Shown: positions 33,095-42,865 of the stretch, in pieces | How the letters are laid out: the number at the start of each line of letters is the position of its first letter | How positions within the stretch are numbered: position 1 is the first letter of the stretch | Source of the DNA: Altererythrobacter sp. B11 | Lineage (GTDB): Bacteria > Pseudomonadota > Alphaproteobacteria > Sphingomonadales > Sphingomonadaceae | Reading direction: 5' to 3' | NCBI RefSeq assembly: GCF_003569745.1 | Contig: NZ_AP018498.1 | Span: forward strand, 1,339,001 to 1,403,000 | DNA length: 64,000 bases | Translations under genes and position numbers: made by a program | Notes under the pieces: generated by a model | What the model was told of the DNA's origin: nothing | Databases searched by the model: none | The model's input: the letters and a program-made list of their open reading frames with translations, nothing else

Positions 33095-35220
33095 CCCTCA
33101 AATCGATCTTTTCTCCCGCGCTCGCGCTGCCGGCGGGCATCCTCACCATCATCGTGCTGATGGTGGTGCCGATCCCGTCCATGGCTCTCGACGTGTTCTT
33201 CGTGCTCAACATCGCGCTGTCGGTGGCGGTGCTGATGGCGGCGGTGAACTCAGAAAAGCCGCTGGATTTCTCGTCCTTCCCCTCCGTGTTGCTGTTCGCC
33301 ACGCTGCTGCGCCTCGCGCTTAACGTCGCGTCCACGCGCGTGGTGCTGCTGAAAGGGCATGAGGGCGAAGCCGCGGCCGGCAAGGTGATCGAGGCCTTCG
33401 GCGCCTTCCTGGTGGGGGGCAATTTCGCCGTCGGCATCTTCGTGTTCCTGATCCTGATGATCATCAACCTGGTGGTGGTGACCAAGGGCGCGGGGCGCGT
33501 GTCGGAAGTCTCTGCCCGTTTCACCCTCGACGCCCTGCCGGGCAAGCAGATGGCGATCGACGCCGATCTCGCGGCCGGGCTGGTGACGGCGGACGAGGCG
33601 AAGGCGCGGCGGCGCGAAATCGCCACTGAAGCGGACTTCTACGGCTCCATGGATGGCGCGAGCAAGTTCGTGAAGGGCGATGCGATTGCCGCCCTGCTGA
33701 TCCTGTGCGTGAACATCGTTGCCGGGCTGGTGCTGGGCATGATCACGCACGGGCTGAGCGCCGGCGAAGCGGGCGAGCGTTATGTCACGCTGGCGGTGGG
33801 CGATGCGCTTGTCGCCTCCATTCCCGCGCTGCTGCTGTCCATTGCGGCGGCGACGATCGTCACTCGCGTGTCCGATTCCCGCGACCTTGCCGGGCAGATC
33901 AGCGGCCAGCTTGCCGATCCGCGCATCTGGCTGCCGGTCGGCTGCGTATTGGGGGCGCTCGGTCTGATACCGGCCATGCCGCAGACGGTGTTCCTGCCGC
34001 TTTCGGCCGGCGCTTTCGGATTGTGGCACACGTTGAAAAAGCGGCGCGAAGCCGCAGCCGTGGCGGCCATCGAGCCGCCAGCAGAGGTCGATCCTTCGGT
34101 CATCAGTATGAGCGAGGTATCGGAGCAGGCGCTGGTGACGGTCGAGCTCGGCTACGGCCTTGTCCATCTCGCTGACGAGCGCCGCGGCGCGCCTCTGGTC
34201 GCCCGCCTCACTGGCCTCAGGCGGCAGATGTGCCAGTCCTTCGGCTTCATCATTCCCCAGTTCCGCATCAAGGACAGTTTCGAGCTGGCGCCGGACCGCT
34301 ACCGCGTCACGCTGGGCGGGGCGCCGCTCGGCTCCGGCCAGCTGCGGCCGGACCGCGTTCTGGCGATCGACACCGGGCAGGTGGTGCGGGAATCCTTCCT
34401 GCAGGGCGATCCCACCCGCGATCCCAGCTTCGGCTGTCCGGCGCTGTGGATCGAGCAGGGGCAGCGCGATCTTGCTGTGGCGGAAGGCTATCTGGTGGTG
34501 GACGCGGTCAGTGTGGTCGCCACCCATGTGAACCAGCTGCTGTCGAGCCGGCCGCAGGAATTGCTGGGCCCCGACGAAGTACGCGAACTGCTGGACACCG
34601 TGAAGGAACGGCACGCGCAGCTGGTGGAAACGATCACGCCGCAACCGCTTTCGCTGGCGCAGATTACGCGGCTGATGCGCGCCCTGCTGGCCGATGGCAT
34701 ATCGCTGGCGCATCCCATTCCGGTGCTCGCCAGCCTTTCGCAGGCCGCCCAGCGCACCACGGATCACGACAGCCTGGTGGATATCGTCCGCGCCGATCTC
34801 GGCCCGCTGCTGGTCGGCAGCCTGTGTGGGCCGGACGAACAGCTCAAGGTCATCACTCTGGCCGCGGAGCTCGAGGAGATGGTGCTTGGCGGATTGCAGG
34901 ACCCCTCCACCGGGCAAGCCATCATTGAGCCCGATCTTGCCCGATCCATCGGAGAACGCATCGGGCAGATTACGACCGGACTGCCGCCGGGCAGTGCGCC
35001 GGCACTGATCGTGCAGCCTCGCGCGCGGCGACCGCTTGCCGGGCTCTTGCGTCTGCGCGCGCCAGGCTGCGCGGTGCTTTCCATCAACGAGTTGCCGGCA
35101 TCGCAGCCGATCGAAGTGATCGCGGTGATCGGCGGCAATGACGAGCAAGCTGCGCTGGGGCGCAGCCCGGACATCCAGGAAGAACGGACGATGCGCGACA
35201 GGGAGGCCATGGCCGCATGA
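33091..35220 (+). CDS. flhA: Flagellar export gate protein FlhA
   Basis: Predicted 709-residue export-gate protein. The first half has about eight transmembrane helices with family motifs MVVPIPSMALDVFFVLNIAL, LRLALNVASTRVVL and ARFTLDALPGKQMAIDADL (the FHIPEP signature). The C-terminal cytoplasmic domain (about 350-690) docks chaperone-substrate complexes. GTG start overlaps the transglycosylase stop; the end overlaps fliA as ATGA. Length is normal (about 690-710). Confidence 0.98.
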   Translation: MTLKSIFSPALALPAGILTIIVLMVVPIPSMALDVFFVLNIALSVAVLMAAVNSEKPLDFSSFPSVLLFATLLRLALNVASTRVVLLKGHEGEAAAGKVIEAFGAFLVGGNFAVGIFVFLILMIINLVVVTKGAGRVSEVSARFTLDALPGKQMAIDADLAAGLVTADEAKARRREIATEADFYGSMDGASKFVKGDAIAALLILCVNIVAGLVLGMITHGLSAGEAGERYVTLAVGDALVASIPALLLSIAAATIVTRVSDSRDLAGQISGQLADPRIWLPVGCVLGALGLIPAMPQTVFLPLSAGAFGLWHTLKKRREAAAVAAIEPPAEVDPSVISMSEVSEQALVTVELGYGLVHLADERRGAPLVARLTGLRRQMCQSFGFIIPQFRIKDSFELAPDRYRVTLGGAPLGSGQLRPDRVLAIDTGQVVRESFLQGDPTRDPSFGCPALWIEQGQRDLAVAEGYLVVDAVSVVATHVNQLLSSRPQELLGPDEVRELLDTVKERHAQLVETITPQPLSLAQITRLMRALLADGISLAHPIPVLASLSQAAQRTTDHDSLVDIVRADLGPLLVGSLCGPDEQLKVITLAAELEEMVLGGLQDPSTGQAIIEPDLARSIGERIGQITTGLPPGSAPALIVQPRARRPLAGLLRLRAPGCAVLSINELPASQPIEVIAVIGGNDEQAALGRSPDIQEERTMRDREAMAA

Positions 35221-35945
35221 TCCAGAACCACGCAGGCTTGAGGGCCGAGAGAGTTTATCGCGATCCCATTGGCGAGCGGGTTGCCCGCTTCCTGCCGATG
35301 GTGCGCAAATATGCCTGGCATCTGGCCGGCAGTGCAGGCCCCGCGCTCGACGTGGAAGACCTGATGCAGGCGGGACTCATCGCCTTGACGGAATGTGCCC
35401 AGCGCCACGAAGGACCGGGGGAGGACGGCTTCGCCGCTTATGCCAAGCTGCGCGTGCGCGGCGCCATGGTCGATCTGCTGCGCAGCAGTTCCCCCGACGC
35501 GCGCGGGACGCGCGAGCGGCGGATCAAGCTGGAACGTGCCGAGCAGGCGCTGCGCAACCAGCTTGGACGGGAGCCAGGTCCGGCAGAACTTGCCGCCGCT
35601 TTGGGCCTTGCGCCGGAGGAACTACAACGGCTGCGCGCCGAAGTGGCCCCCGTCGCGCTCTCCTCCATCGACGAATGCTACTCCGACAGCGACGGCGCCT
35701 TCGCCAGCGACCTGCCTGACGCAGAGCAGATGCTGCTGCAGGCGGAGGATCGCTCCCTGCTGATACAGGCCATAGGCGGATTGCCGGAAAGGCTGCAGAT
35801 GGTGGTCCAGCTCTATTTCGTCGAAGAGCTGAATCTGTCGGAGATCGCGTCCATCCTCGACGTCAGCGTGCCGCGCGTCCACCAGCTGAAAGCAGCAGCG
35901 TTGAAGCAGGTGCGGGCGGTGATGGACTCCGCCACCGCCTGCTGA
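35217..35945 (+). CDS. fliA: Flagellar sigma-28 factor FliA
   Basis: Predicted 242-residue sigma-70-family factor for late flagellar genes. Region 2 is seen at VRKYAWHLAGSAGPALDVED then LMQAGLIALTECAQRHE and FAAYAKLRVRGAMVDLLRSS. Region 3 covers about 95-135, and region 4 is a C-terminal helix-turn-helix (VVQLYFVEELNLSEIASILD, VSVPRVHQLKAAALKQV). Its antagonist FlgM is encoded 3.3 kb upstream. It is the last gene of the plus-strand flagellar operon; no terminator hairpin was identified after it. Confidence 0.97.
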   Translation: MIQNHAGLRAERVYRDPIGERVARFLPMVRKYAWHLAGSAGPALDVEDLMQAGLIALTECAQRHEGPGEDGFAAYAKLRVRGAMVDLLRSSSPDARGTRERRIKLERAEQALRNQLGREPGPAELAAALGLAPEELQRLRAEVAPVALSSIDECYSDSDGAFASDLPDAEQMLLQAEDRSLLIQAIGGLPERLQMVVQLYFVEELNLSEIASILDVSVPRVHQLKAAALKQVRAVMDSATAC

Positions 35946-36021
35946 GCACGCGGCGGGCGCGCAGAAAGCCTCGGAGCCAGGCAGGTCGAACTCCGGCTGG
36001 TCGCACTGGACGGCGGGCCCG

Positions 36022-36046
36022 GGACGATATATATACCGGACGATAT
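36022..36046 (+). promoter_or_regulatory. Candidate autoregulatory promoter/operator of the TetR gene
   Basis: GGACGATAT occurs twice (36022-36030 and 36038-36046), and CGATATATATACCG (36025-36038) is a near palindrome (two mismatched positions). The AT tract could serve as a -10 element, which would put the transcript start only a few bases from the ATG at 36045. No Shine-Dalgarno is present. The spacer 35946-36044 holds nothing else recognised. Confidence 0.4.
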
Positions 36047-36650
36047 GGAAAATGCCGCAACTCTCTCGCCGAGGGGCCGCCCGCGTGAATTCGATGTGGA
36101 CGAGGCTCTCGCAGCCGCGCTCCGTGTGTTCTGGGCGAAGGGTTACGAAGGCGCATCGCTCACCGACCTCACTGAGGCGATGGGGATCACGCGGCCGAGC
36201 CTTTATGCGGCCTTCGGCAACAAGGAGGCGCTCTTCAAGCGCTCGCTCGACCTCTATGAGAGCGAGAAGCTGGCCTATGTCGGCAAGTCGCTGGCGGCGC
36301 CGACTGCTAAGGGTGTGGCCGAGCGCATGCTGGCGGGCGCGATTGAGAACGTCACCAGCGAATGCCGCGGCTGCATGGGCGTGATTACCTCCGTCAACTG
36401 CAAGGGCGAGGATTCGCCGATCCGGGAGATGATCCAGGCGCGGCAGAAATCGTCCTTCAAGGCGATTGAAGAGCGCATGCGCCGGGCGGTGGAGGAGGGC
36501 GATTTCACTCTGCCCATCGGCCCCGCGGCGATCACGCGCTATTTAATCGCCGTGATGCAGGGTCTTGCCGTGCAGGCGGGCGGAGGCGCAAAACGCGAGG
36601 AATTGGAAGACGTTGCCCAGTCTACTCTGGCGGTGTGGCCGGGGCGCTGA
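36045..36650 (+). CDS. TetR/AcrR-family regulator of the adjacent RND pump
   Basis: Predicted 201-residue repressor. The N-terminal helix-turn-helix is FDVDEALAAALRVFWAKGYE, then ASLTDLTEAMGITRPSLYAA with FGNKEALF, the TetR pattern. The C-terminal ligand domain (about 75-195) contains the AefR/C-terminal type segment ECRGCMGVITSVNC. It lies 297 bases upstream of, and in the same direction as, the RND operon, and probably represses that promoter. The effector cannot be read from sequence. Confidence 0.92.
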   Translation: MENAATLSPRGRPREFDVDEALAAALRVFWAKGYEGASLTDLTEAMGITRPSLYAAFGNKEALFKRSLDLYESEKLAYVGKSLAAPTAKGVAERMLAGAIENVTSECRGCMGVITSVNCKGEDSPIREMIQARQKSSFKAIEERMRRAVEEGDFTLPIGPAAITRYLIAVMQGLAVQAGGGAKREELEDVAQSTLAVWPGR

Positions 36651-36690
36651 TGCCCGCAGCGCGTGCTGCGCTGCAAAAAAATATCGAGCG

Positions 36691-36744
36691 GTACAGAATT
36701 ATCGCTTGACCTGAACGCCAGATTACATACTTATCAGTACAGAA
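36691..36744 (+). promoter_or_regulatory. Promoter and operator-like repeats of the RND operon
   Basis: The 297-base spacer 36651-36947 holds TTGACC at 36706-36711 and TACTTA at 36728-36733 (16-base spacer), a plausible sigma-70 promoter. GTACAGAA occurs on both sides, at 36691-36698 and 36737-36744, which is a likely regulator-binding pair. Downstream, CCGGGT/ACCCGG (about 36832-36848) can form a small hairpin in the long leader. Confidence 0.5.
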
Positions 36745-36947
36745 AGCTTCTGGGAGAGCGATCCTGATTCGTCGGCTGGTGTGGGCTGGGCGGAGCGGAC
36801 TTGCTTTGCCCGGCGCAGACCTTTCCGGCCGGGTTCAACACCCGGTCAGACACTGACGGAATTTGACACTTAGGCCTTCGTGAAGCCGCGCTTCGGGAAG
36901 GCTGCCGCGCGCCTGCAAACAGGGCGCGGCGCGCCGAGGGATTCGCC

Positions 36948-38204
36948 ATGAATGATTTGACGCCGATCGAGATCGACCAATTGAACCGCGAGGGTGCGGG
37001 GCGCCAGCGGAGCTCCGCGCGCCGCGTGTTGTGGATCGTCCTTGCTGTGATTGTGGCCGCGGGCGCATGGTATTTGCTGCGGAGCGGCCCGGCACCCGCT
37101 GCCGCCCCGCCGCTTGCCGTGGTCGGCGTGGCCAATCCGCTGCAGCGCGAAATCACCGAATGGGACGATTACATCGGCCGGTTCGAGGCGAGCCGTAGCG
37201 TCGATCTGCGTCCGCGCGTGTCGGGACAGGTTACCGCGGTGCATTTCCGCGATGGCCAGGTCGTCAGCAAGGGACAGGCCCTCTTCACCATCGATCCGCG
37301 GCCCTATCGCGCGGCGCTGGCGGAAGCGCAGGCGGGCGTAGCCACGGCGCGGAGCGATCTCGCACTCGCCCAGGCCGATCTTGCCCGGGCAGAGCGGCTG
37401 GTGGCCGACGACGCCGTGTCCAAGAGCGAGCTCGATTCCCTGAAAGCACGCGTCAACGCCAGCCAGGCGGCGCTCGCCGCCGCACAGGCCCGGGTGCGTT
37501 CGCGCAGTCTCGATGTGGAGTTCACCACCGTGCGCGCACCGATCAGCGGCCGCATCTCGGATCGCCGCGTCGACCCGGGTAACCTCGTCGCGGCAGGAGA
37601 CGGCGCTGCCGCGACGCTGCTGACCACGATCAAGGCGCTGGACCCGCTCTATTTCACCTTCGACGGTTCGGAGGGCCTGTTCCTCAAGGCCCAGCGTCAG
37701 GGGCTGGAGCGTGGCGCCCCCGTGGACATCAAGCTGCAGGATGAAAGCGACTACAACTGGCACGGATCGCTGGACTTCACCGACAACGGCCTCGATCCGG
37801 ACTCGGGCACCATCCGCGCCCGTGCGATCGTGCCGAACAAGGACGGCTTCCTGACGCCGGGCATGTTCGGCAACATGCGCCTAGCCAGCGGCGGCAAGGT
37901 GAATGCGCTGCTCGTGCCCGACACGGCAGTTCAGGCTGACCAGACCCGCAAGCTGCTGCTGGTCGTTGGCAAGGATGGCACGGTGTCCGCGAAGGAAGTC
38001 GCGCTCGGCCCGCTGGTCGATGGACTGCGGGTGATCCGCAGCGGTCTCGATCCGAAGGACCGGGTGGTGATCGAAGGCACGCAAATGGCCTTCCCTGGCA
38101 GCAAGGTGAAGCCGCGGTTCGACAAGATCGCTCCGCCGGAAGCCACAAAAACCGCCTCACGCCCCGCCGAAGCCCCTCCCGGAGAAGCGACGCTCGCCAA
38201 CTGA
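36948..38204 (+). CDS. RND efflux periplasmic adaptor subunit (MexE/AcrA type)
   Basis: Predicted 418-residue membrane-fusion protein. An N-terminal membrane anchor (about 26-46) is followed by the lipoyl/beta-barrel parts: VDLRPRVSGQVTAVHFRDGQ, VVSKGQALFTIDPRPYRAAL, a coiled-coil hairpin (about 125-185) and FTTVRAPISGRISDRRVDPG. ITEWDDYIGRFEA near residue 68 is characteristic of the MexE/OqxA branch. It links the inner-membrane pump to the outer-membrane channel. GAGGG precedes the ATG. First gene of a three-gene operon. Confidence 0.95.
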   Translation: MNDLTPIEIDQLNREGAGRQRSSARRVLWIVLAVIVAAGAWYLLRSGPAPAAAPPLAVVGVANPLQREITEWDDYIGRFEASRSVDLRPRVSGQVTAVHFRDGQVVSKGQALFTIDPRPYRAALAEAQAGVATARSDLALAQADLARAERLVADDAVSKSELDSLKARVNASQAALAAAQARVRSRSLDVEFTTVRAPISGRISDRRVDPGNLVAAGDGAAATLLTTIKALDPLYFTFDGSEGLFLKAQRQGLERGAPVDIKLQDESDYNWHGSLDFTDNGLDPDSGTIRARAIVPNKDGFLTPGMFGNMRLASGGKVNALLVPDTAVQADQTRKLLLVVGKDGTVSAKEVALGPLVDGLRVIRSGLDPKDRVVIEGTQMAFPGSKVKPRFDKIAPPEATKTASRPAEAPPGEATLAN

Positions 38205-38251
38205 CGGCGAACTGCTCCCCCGACTGACCTCGATTCTCCCAGGAGCCCGAA

Positions 38252-41200
38252 ATGCGCCTGTCACGCTTCTTCATCGACCGGCCGATCTTTGCCGTCGTCG
38301 TCGCCGTCATCATCACGCTTGTGGGCGCGATTTCCTATTCATTCCTGCCGGTGTCCCAATATCCGGAGGTGGTGCCGCCCACGGTGACGGTCACCGCCAC
38401 CTATCCTGGCGCCTCGGCGGAGACGGTGGCGGACACCGTCGCCAATCCGATCGAACAGGAAATCAACGGGGTGGACGGCATGCTCTACCTCTCCAGCCAG
38501 TCCACGGGTGACGGGAGGGTGACGATTACCGTCACCTTCAAGCAAGGCACCGATCTGGACCAGGCTCAGGTGCTGGTACAGAACCGGGTGGCGATTGCCG
38601 AACCGCGCCTGCCGGAAGAGGTGCAGCGCCTCGGCATCGTGACACGCAAAACCACGCCGGACTTCCTGCTGATCGTGAACCTGATCTCCCCGGATCAGAG
38701 CCTCAGCCGCGAATATATCTCCAACTATGCGCAGACCCGCATCAAGGACCGGCTTGCGCGTATCGAAGGCGTGGGCGAGGTACAGCTGTTCGGCAGCCGC
38801 GAGCTCGCCATGCGCGTGTGGATCGATCCCGGCCGCGCGGCGGCGCTGAACCTGACGGCGGGCGACATCGTGTCCGCCCTCCGGGCTCAGAACGTCCAGA
38901 TTGCCGCCGGCACCCTGGGCCAGCCACCCAGCCAGGACAGTGCCTTCCAGCTCAACGTGGAAACGCAGGGCCGCTTTACCGATCCGACGCAGTTCGAGAA
39001 TGTCGTCATCCGCACCGATGCGGATGGCCGCCAGGTACGCGTGGGCGACGTGGCGCGGGTGGAGATCGGCGCGGAGAATTACAGCACGTCCGCCTATCTC
39101 AACGACAACGATTCCGTGATCATCCCCGTGCTGCAGAAGCCCAATTCCAATGCGCTGGCCTCTGCAGAGGCGGTGAAGGCAGAGATGGAATCCCTGTCCA
39201 AGGATTTCCCCGCGGGCCTCGAATACCGCATCGTCTACAACCCCACGGAGTTTATCCAGCAGTCCGTGGACGCGGTGATCCATACGCTGATCGAAGCCAT
39301 CGTGCTGGTGGTCATCGTGATCGTGGTGTTCCTGCAGAAATGGCGGGCCTCGTTGATCCCGGTGCTGGCAATCCCGGTCTCGCTGATCGGCACCTTCGCG
39401 GTGCTGGCGATGCTCGGCTATTCGCTCAACAACCTCTCGCTGTTCGGGCTGGTGCTGGCCATCGGCATCGTCGTCGACGACGCGATCGTGGTGGTGGAGA
39501 ATGTCGAGCGGAATCTCGAGAACGGGATGAGTCCGCTCGAAGCCGCGCGCCTTTCCATGGATGAAGTGGGCGCCGCCCTGATCGCGATCGTGCTGGTGCT
39601 GTGTGCCGTGTTCGTCCCGACGCTGTTCATCGGCGGACTGTCGGGCGCATTCTACCAGCAGTTCGCGGTGACGATTTCGGCCGCCACGATCATCTCGCTG
39701 GTCGTCTCGCTCACCCTTTCTCCTGCGCTCTCGGCGCTGCTGCTGCGGCCGCACCGCCATGCGCCGGAAGGCGCCTATTGGCAGCAATTGGTGGAGCGGG
39801 GCGGCAACGCCTTCAACCGGGCGTTCGATCGCTTCAGCATCACCTATGGCCGCTGGACGGAGCGGCTGGTCGCCATGCCGCGGCGGATGATGGCCGCCTA
39901 TGTCGGGCTAATCGCGCTCACCGGGGCGGTGCTGTGGGCCACGCCCACGGGCTTCATCCCGGCGCAGGATCAGGGCTACTTCTTCACCGTCATCCAGCTT
40001 CCGCCCGGCTCCGCCACATCGCGCACCGACGAGGTGATGAAGAAGGTGGCCGCGCGCATGCTGCCGCTCGAAGGCATCAAGGGCGCCGTCATGCTCTCCG
40101 GCTTCGATGGTACCTCCGAAACGCAATCCGCCAGCGCCGCGGCCGCCTATTGGGTGCTCGACGATTTCGAGGAGCGCGCCAGCAAGGGCCAGACCCTCGA
40201 AAAGCTGATGGCCGAAGCGCAGAAGGCGACGGCGGACATCAACGAAGCACGGCTGATGATCGTGAAGCCGCCGATCATCCGCGGCATCGGCTCCGCCGGC
40301 GGCTTCCGGATGATGGTGGAGGACAAGAATGGCGAAGGATACCGCGCCCTGCAGCAGGCCGCCAATGCGGTGATCGCACAGGCCAATCAGGAAAAGGGCC
40401 TGGCAGGCGTCTATACCTTCTTCGACACCAGCACGCCGCGGGTCCGCGCCGATATCGATCGCGACAAGGCGCAGATCCTGGGCGTGCCGCCGTCGCGCGT
40501 GTTCGAAACGCTGCAGGTCTATCTGGGTTCGGCCTTCATCAACGATTTCAACCTGCTGGGCCGCACCTATCGCGTGACCGCGCAGGCTGACGCGCAGTTC
40601 CGCAACAGCCCTTCGGACATTGCCAACCTGCAGACCCGTTCGCTCAACGGTTCCATGGTGCCGCTCGGCTCCGTGGCGACGTTGAGCGATACGACCGGGC
40701 CTTACCGGGTCACCCGCTACAACCTTGCTCCGGCAGTGGCGGTGGATGGCGATACGGCGCCGGGATATTCGTCAGGCCAGTCGCTCGTCACCATGGAGAA
40801 GGTGGCGGCCGAGACGCTCTCGCGCGGATATGACATCGAGTGGACGGGCATCGCCTATCAGCAGAAATATGCCGGGAATACTGCCGCGCTTGTCTTCGCG
40901 CTGGCCGTCGTGCTCGTCTTCCTGGTGCTGGCGGCGCAGTATGAAAGCCTGGTTATGCCGCTGTCGATCATCCTGATCGTGCCCATGTGCCTGCTGGCGG
41001 CCATGATCGGCGTGAACCTGCGCGGCATGGACAACAATGTGCTGACGCAGATCGGCCTGATCGTGCTGATCGCGCTGGCGGCGAAAAACGCGATCCTGAT
41101 CGTGGAATTCGCCCGCCAGGGTGAGGAGCTGCATGGGCTGAGCCCGGCGGAAGCTGCGGTGCAGGCAGCACGGACCCGCCTGCGGCCGATCCTGATGACC

Positions 41201-41434
41201 AGCTTCGCCTTCATCCTGGGGGCGGTGCCGCTGGTGATCGCCACGGGGGCGGGTGCAGAGCTGCGCCAGGCGCTGGGCACGGCAGTGTGCTTCGGCATGC
41301 TGGGCGTGACGGGCTTCGGGCTGATCTTCACCCCCACCTTCTATGTCGTGTGCCGCGGGCTGGGCGATCGCATCGCCCGCCTGCGCACCAAGCGTGGCGG
41401 CAGCAACGATGCCGCGCTGCATCCCGCCGAATAG
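38252..41434 (+). CDS. RND multidrug efflux permease (MexF/OqxB/AcrB type)
   Basis: Predicted 1060-residue inner-membrane proton/drug antiporter of the HAE1 family. The N-terminus MRLSRFFIDRPIFAVVVAVI and the two six-helix bundles with large periplasmic loops are standard. The proton-relay motif GIVVDDAIVVVENVER has the paired Asp at about 408-409. The C-terminal half has GLIVLIALAAKNAILIVEFA with the essential Lys. CAGGAG lies before the ATG. Substrates are probably hydrophobic drugs, solvents or phenolics, by family only. Confidence 0.97.
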   Translation: MRLSRFFIDRPIFAVVVAVIITLVGAISYSFLPVSQYPEVVPPTVTVTATYPGASAETVADTVANPIEQEINGVDGMLYLSSQSTGDGRVTITVTFKQGTDLDQAQVLVQNRVAIAEPRLPEEVQRLGIVTRKTTPDFLLIVNLISPDQSLSREYISNYAQTRIKDRLARIEGVGEVQLFGSRELAMRVWIDPGRAAALNLTAGDIVSALRAQNVQIAAGTLGQPPSQDSAFQLNVETQGRFTDPTQFENVVIRTDADGRQVRVGDVARVEIGAENYSTSAYLNDNDSVIIPVLQKPNSNALASAEAVKAEMESLSKDFPAGLEYRIVYNPTEFIQQSVDAVIHTLIEAIVLVVIVIVVFLQKWRASLIPVLAIPVSLIGTFAVLAMLGYSLNNLSLFGLVLAIGIVVDDAIVVVENVERNLENGMSPLEAARLSMDEVGAALIAIVLVLCAVFVPTLFIGGLSGAFYQQFAVTISAATIISLVVSLTLSPALSALLLRPHRHAPEGAYWQQLVERGGNAFNRAFDRFSITYGRWTERLVAMPRRMMAAYVGLIALTGAVLWATPTGFIPAQDQGYFFTVIQLPPGSATSRTDEVMKKVAARMLPLEGIKGAVMLSGFDGTSETQSASAAAAYWVLDDFEERASKGQTLEKLMAEAQKATADINEARLMIVKPPIIRGIGSAGGFRMMVEDKNGEGYRALQQAANAVIAQANQEKGLAGVYTFFDTSTPRVRADIDRDKAQILGVPPSRVFETLQVYLGSAFINDFNLLGRTYRVTAQADAQFRNSPSDIANLQTRSLNGSMVPLGSVATLSDTTGPYRVTRYNLAPAVAVDGDTAPGYSSGQSLVTMEKVAAETLSRGYDIEWTGIAYQQKYAGNTAALVFALAVVLVFLVLAAQYESLVMPLSIILIVPMCLLAAMIGVNLRGMDNNVLTQIGLIVLIALAAKNAILIVEFARQGEELHGLSPAEAAVQAARTRLRPILMTSFAFILGAVPLVIATGAGAELRQALGTAVCFGMLGVTGFGLIFTPTFYVVCRGLGDRIARLRTKRGGSNDAALHPAE

Positions 41435-41442
41435 GTGCCATC

Positions 41443-42849
41443 ATGAACTATCGCACTCTCGCAACCGCCTCTCTTGCCGCGCTCGCCCTTTCGGGGTGCG
41501 CGGTCGGGCCGGACTACGCCGCCTCCCCCCCGCGTCCCGCGTCGTCCGGCCCCTTCCTTTCCGCCAGTGATCCGGCTTTCGCCCCGGCGCCGCTGCCCGC
41601 GCAGTGGTGGCGGCTGTATGATGACCCCGTGCTCGATGGGCTGGTGCGCGATGCTCTGGCGCAGAACACCGACCTGCGGCAGGCGGCGGCGCGGGTGGAG
41701 CGGGCGCGCGCTGGGGTGCGCGGCGCCCGGGGCCAGGCCCTGCCGCAAAGCTCGATCGGCGCCAGCGCGACCTATAACCGCTTGCCCGAAACGCAGGTTC
41801 CGCCCGGCTTGCAACGCGAAGACTGGTCCTACGATGCCGGCATCGATGTTGCCTATGAGGTCGATCTCTTCGGCCGCATCGGCCGCGGCATTGAAGCGGC
41901 GCGGGCGGATCTCGCCGCGAGCGAGGCCGATGCGGATGCGTTGCGGGTGATCGTGGTCGCCGATACCACGCGCGCCTATGCCGATGCGGCGTCCGCCTCG
42001 GCGCGCCTGCGCGTGGCCCGTGAGATCGTCGACCTGCTTGATCGCCAGCTCGCCCTGACGAGCAAGCGGCATGAGGCCGGACTGGAGACAGGCCTTGCCG
42101 TCGCCCGCATCGCCACGCTGCGTGAACAGCGGGAAGCGGATATTCCGGCGCTGGAAGCGGCGCGTGCCGCTGCCCTGTTCCGCCTCGCGACGCTGACGGG
42201 GCGGGCGCCCGCCGAATTGCCGCCGATCGCCGGGGAGCGCAGCATTGTGCTGGAGATTACCCAGCCGCTGCCCGTGGGCGATGGGGCGCAGCTGCTTGCC
42301 CGCCGGCCCGACATTCGCGCTGCCGAGCGCCAGCTTGCGGCGGATACGGCGCGGATTGGCGTTGCCACTGCCGATCTCTACCCGCGCATCTCGTTGGGCG
42401 GTTCGATCGGTTCGACCGGCCCCGACCTGGGCGACATCTTCACCGGCGGCCCGCTGCGCTGGGTGTTGGGCCCGCTGCTGAGCTGGTCCTTCCCGAACCA
42501 GGAGGCAACGCGCGCGCGGATCGATGCGGCGGAAGCGGATGCCGACGGCTCGCTCGCTGCTTTCGATGGGACGGTGCTGAACGCTTTGGCGGAAACCGAG
42601 ACGGCTTTGTCCAACTACGCCCACGCGATCGAGCGACGGCGCGCGCTGCAGGCTGCGAGCGAGCAGGCCGACAAGGCGGCGCGCATCGTGCGGGCGCAGC
42701 AGCGCGAAGGGGCGATCAATTCGCTCGACCGGCTGGATGCGGAGCGGACGCTAGCCGAAGCGCGCGCGCAGCTGGCGGCGCAGGATGCCGAAGTCTCCCG
42801 CGCGCAGATCGACGTGTTCCGCGCGCTGGGCGGCGGCTGGAGCAGCTAG
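41443..42849 (+). CDS. Outer-membrane efflux lipoprotein, NodT/OprM type (RND pump)
   Basis: Predicted 468-residue outer-membrane channel. Lipoprotein signal with lipobox LSGC (Cys19), then the typical VGPDY start. Two OEP repeats follow, with AARVERARAGVRGARGQALP and LLARRPDIRAAERQLAADTARIGVATADLYPRISL in outline. The frame is open from 41287, but that part overlaps the permease gene; ATG at 41443 lies eight bases after the permease stop and gives a complete signal peptide. Third gene of the pump operon; convergent with the next gene. Confidence 0.95.
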   Translation: MNYRTLATASLAALALSGCAVGPDYAASPPRPASSGPFLSASDPAFAPAPLPAQWWRLYDDPVLDGLVRDALAQNTDLRQAAARVERARAGVRGARGQALPQSSIGASATYNRLPETQVPPGLQREDWSYDAGIDVAYEVDLFGRIGRGIEAARADLAASEADADALRVIVVADTTRAYADAASASARLRVAREIVDLLDRQLALTSKRHEAGLETGLAVARIATLREQREADIPALEAARAAALFRLATLTGRAPAELPPIAGERSIVLEITQPLPVGDGAQLLARRPDIRAAERQLAADTARIGVATADLYPRISLGGSIGSTGPDLGDIFTGGPLRWVLGPLLSWSFPNQEATRARIDAAEADADGSLAAFDGTVLNALAETETALSNYAHAIERRRALQAASEQADKAARIVRAQQREGAINSLDRLDAERTLAEARAQLAAQDAEVSRAQIDVFRALGGGWSS

Positions 42850-42865
42850 GCCCGGCGCGGCCCGC

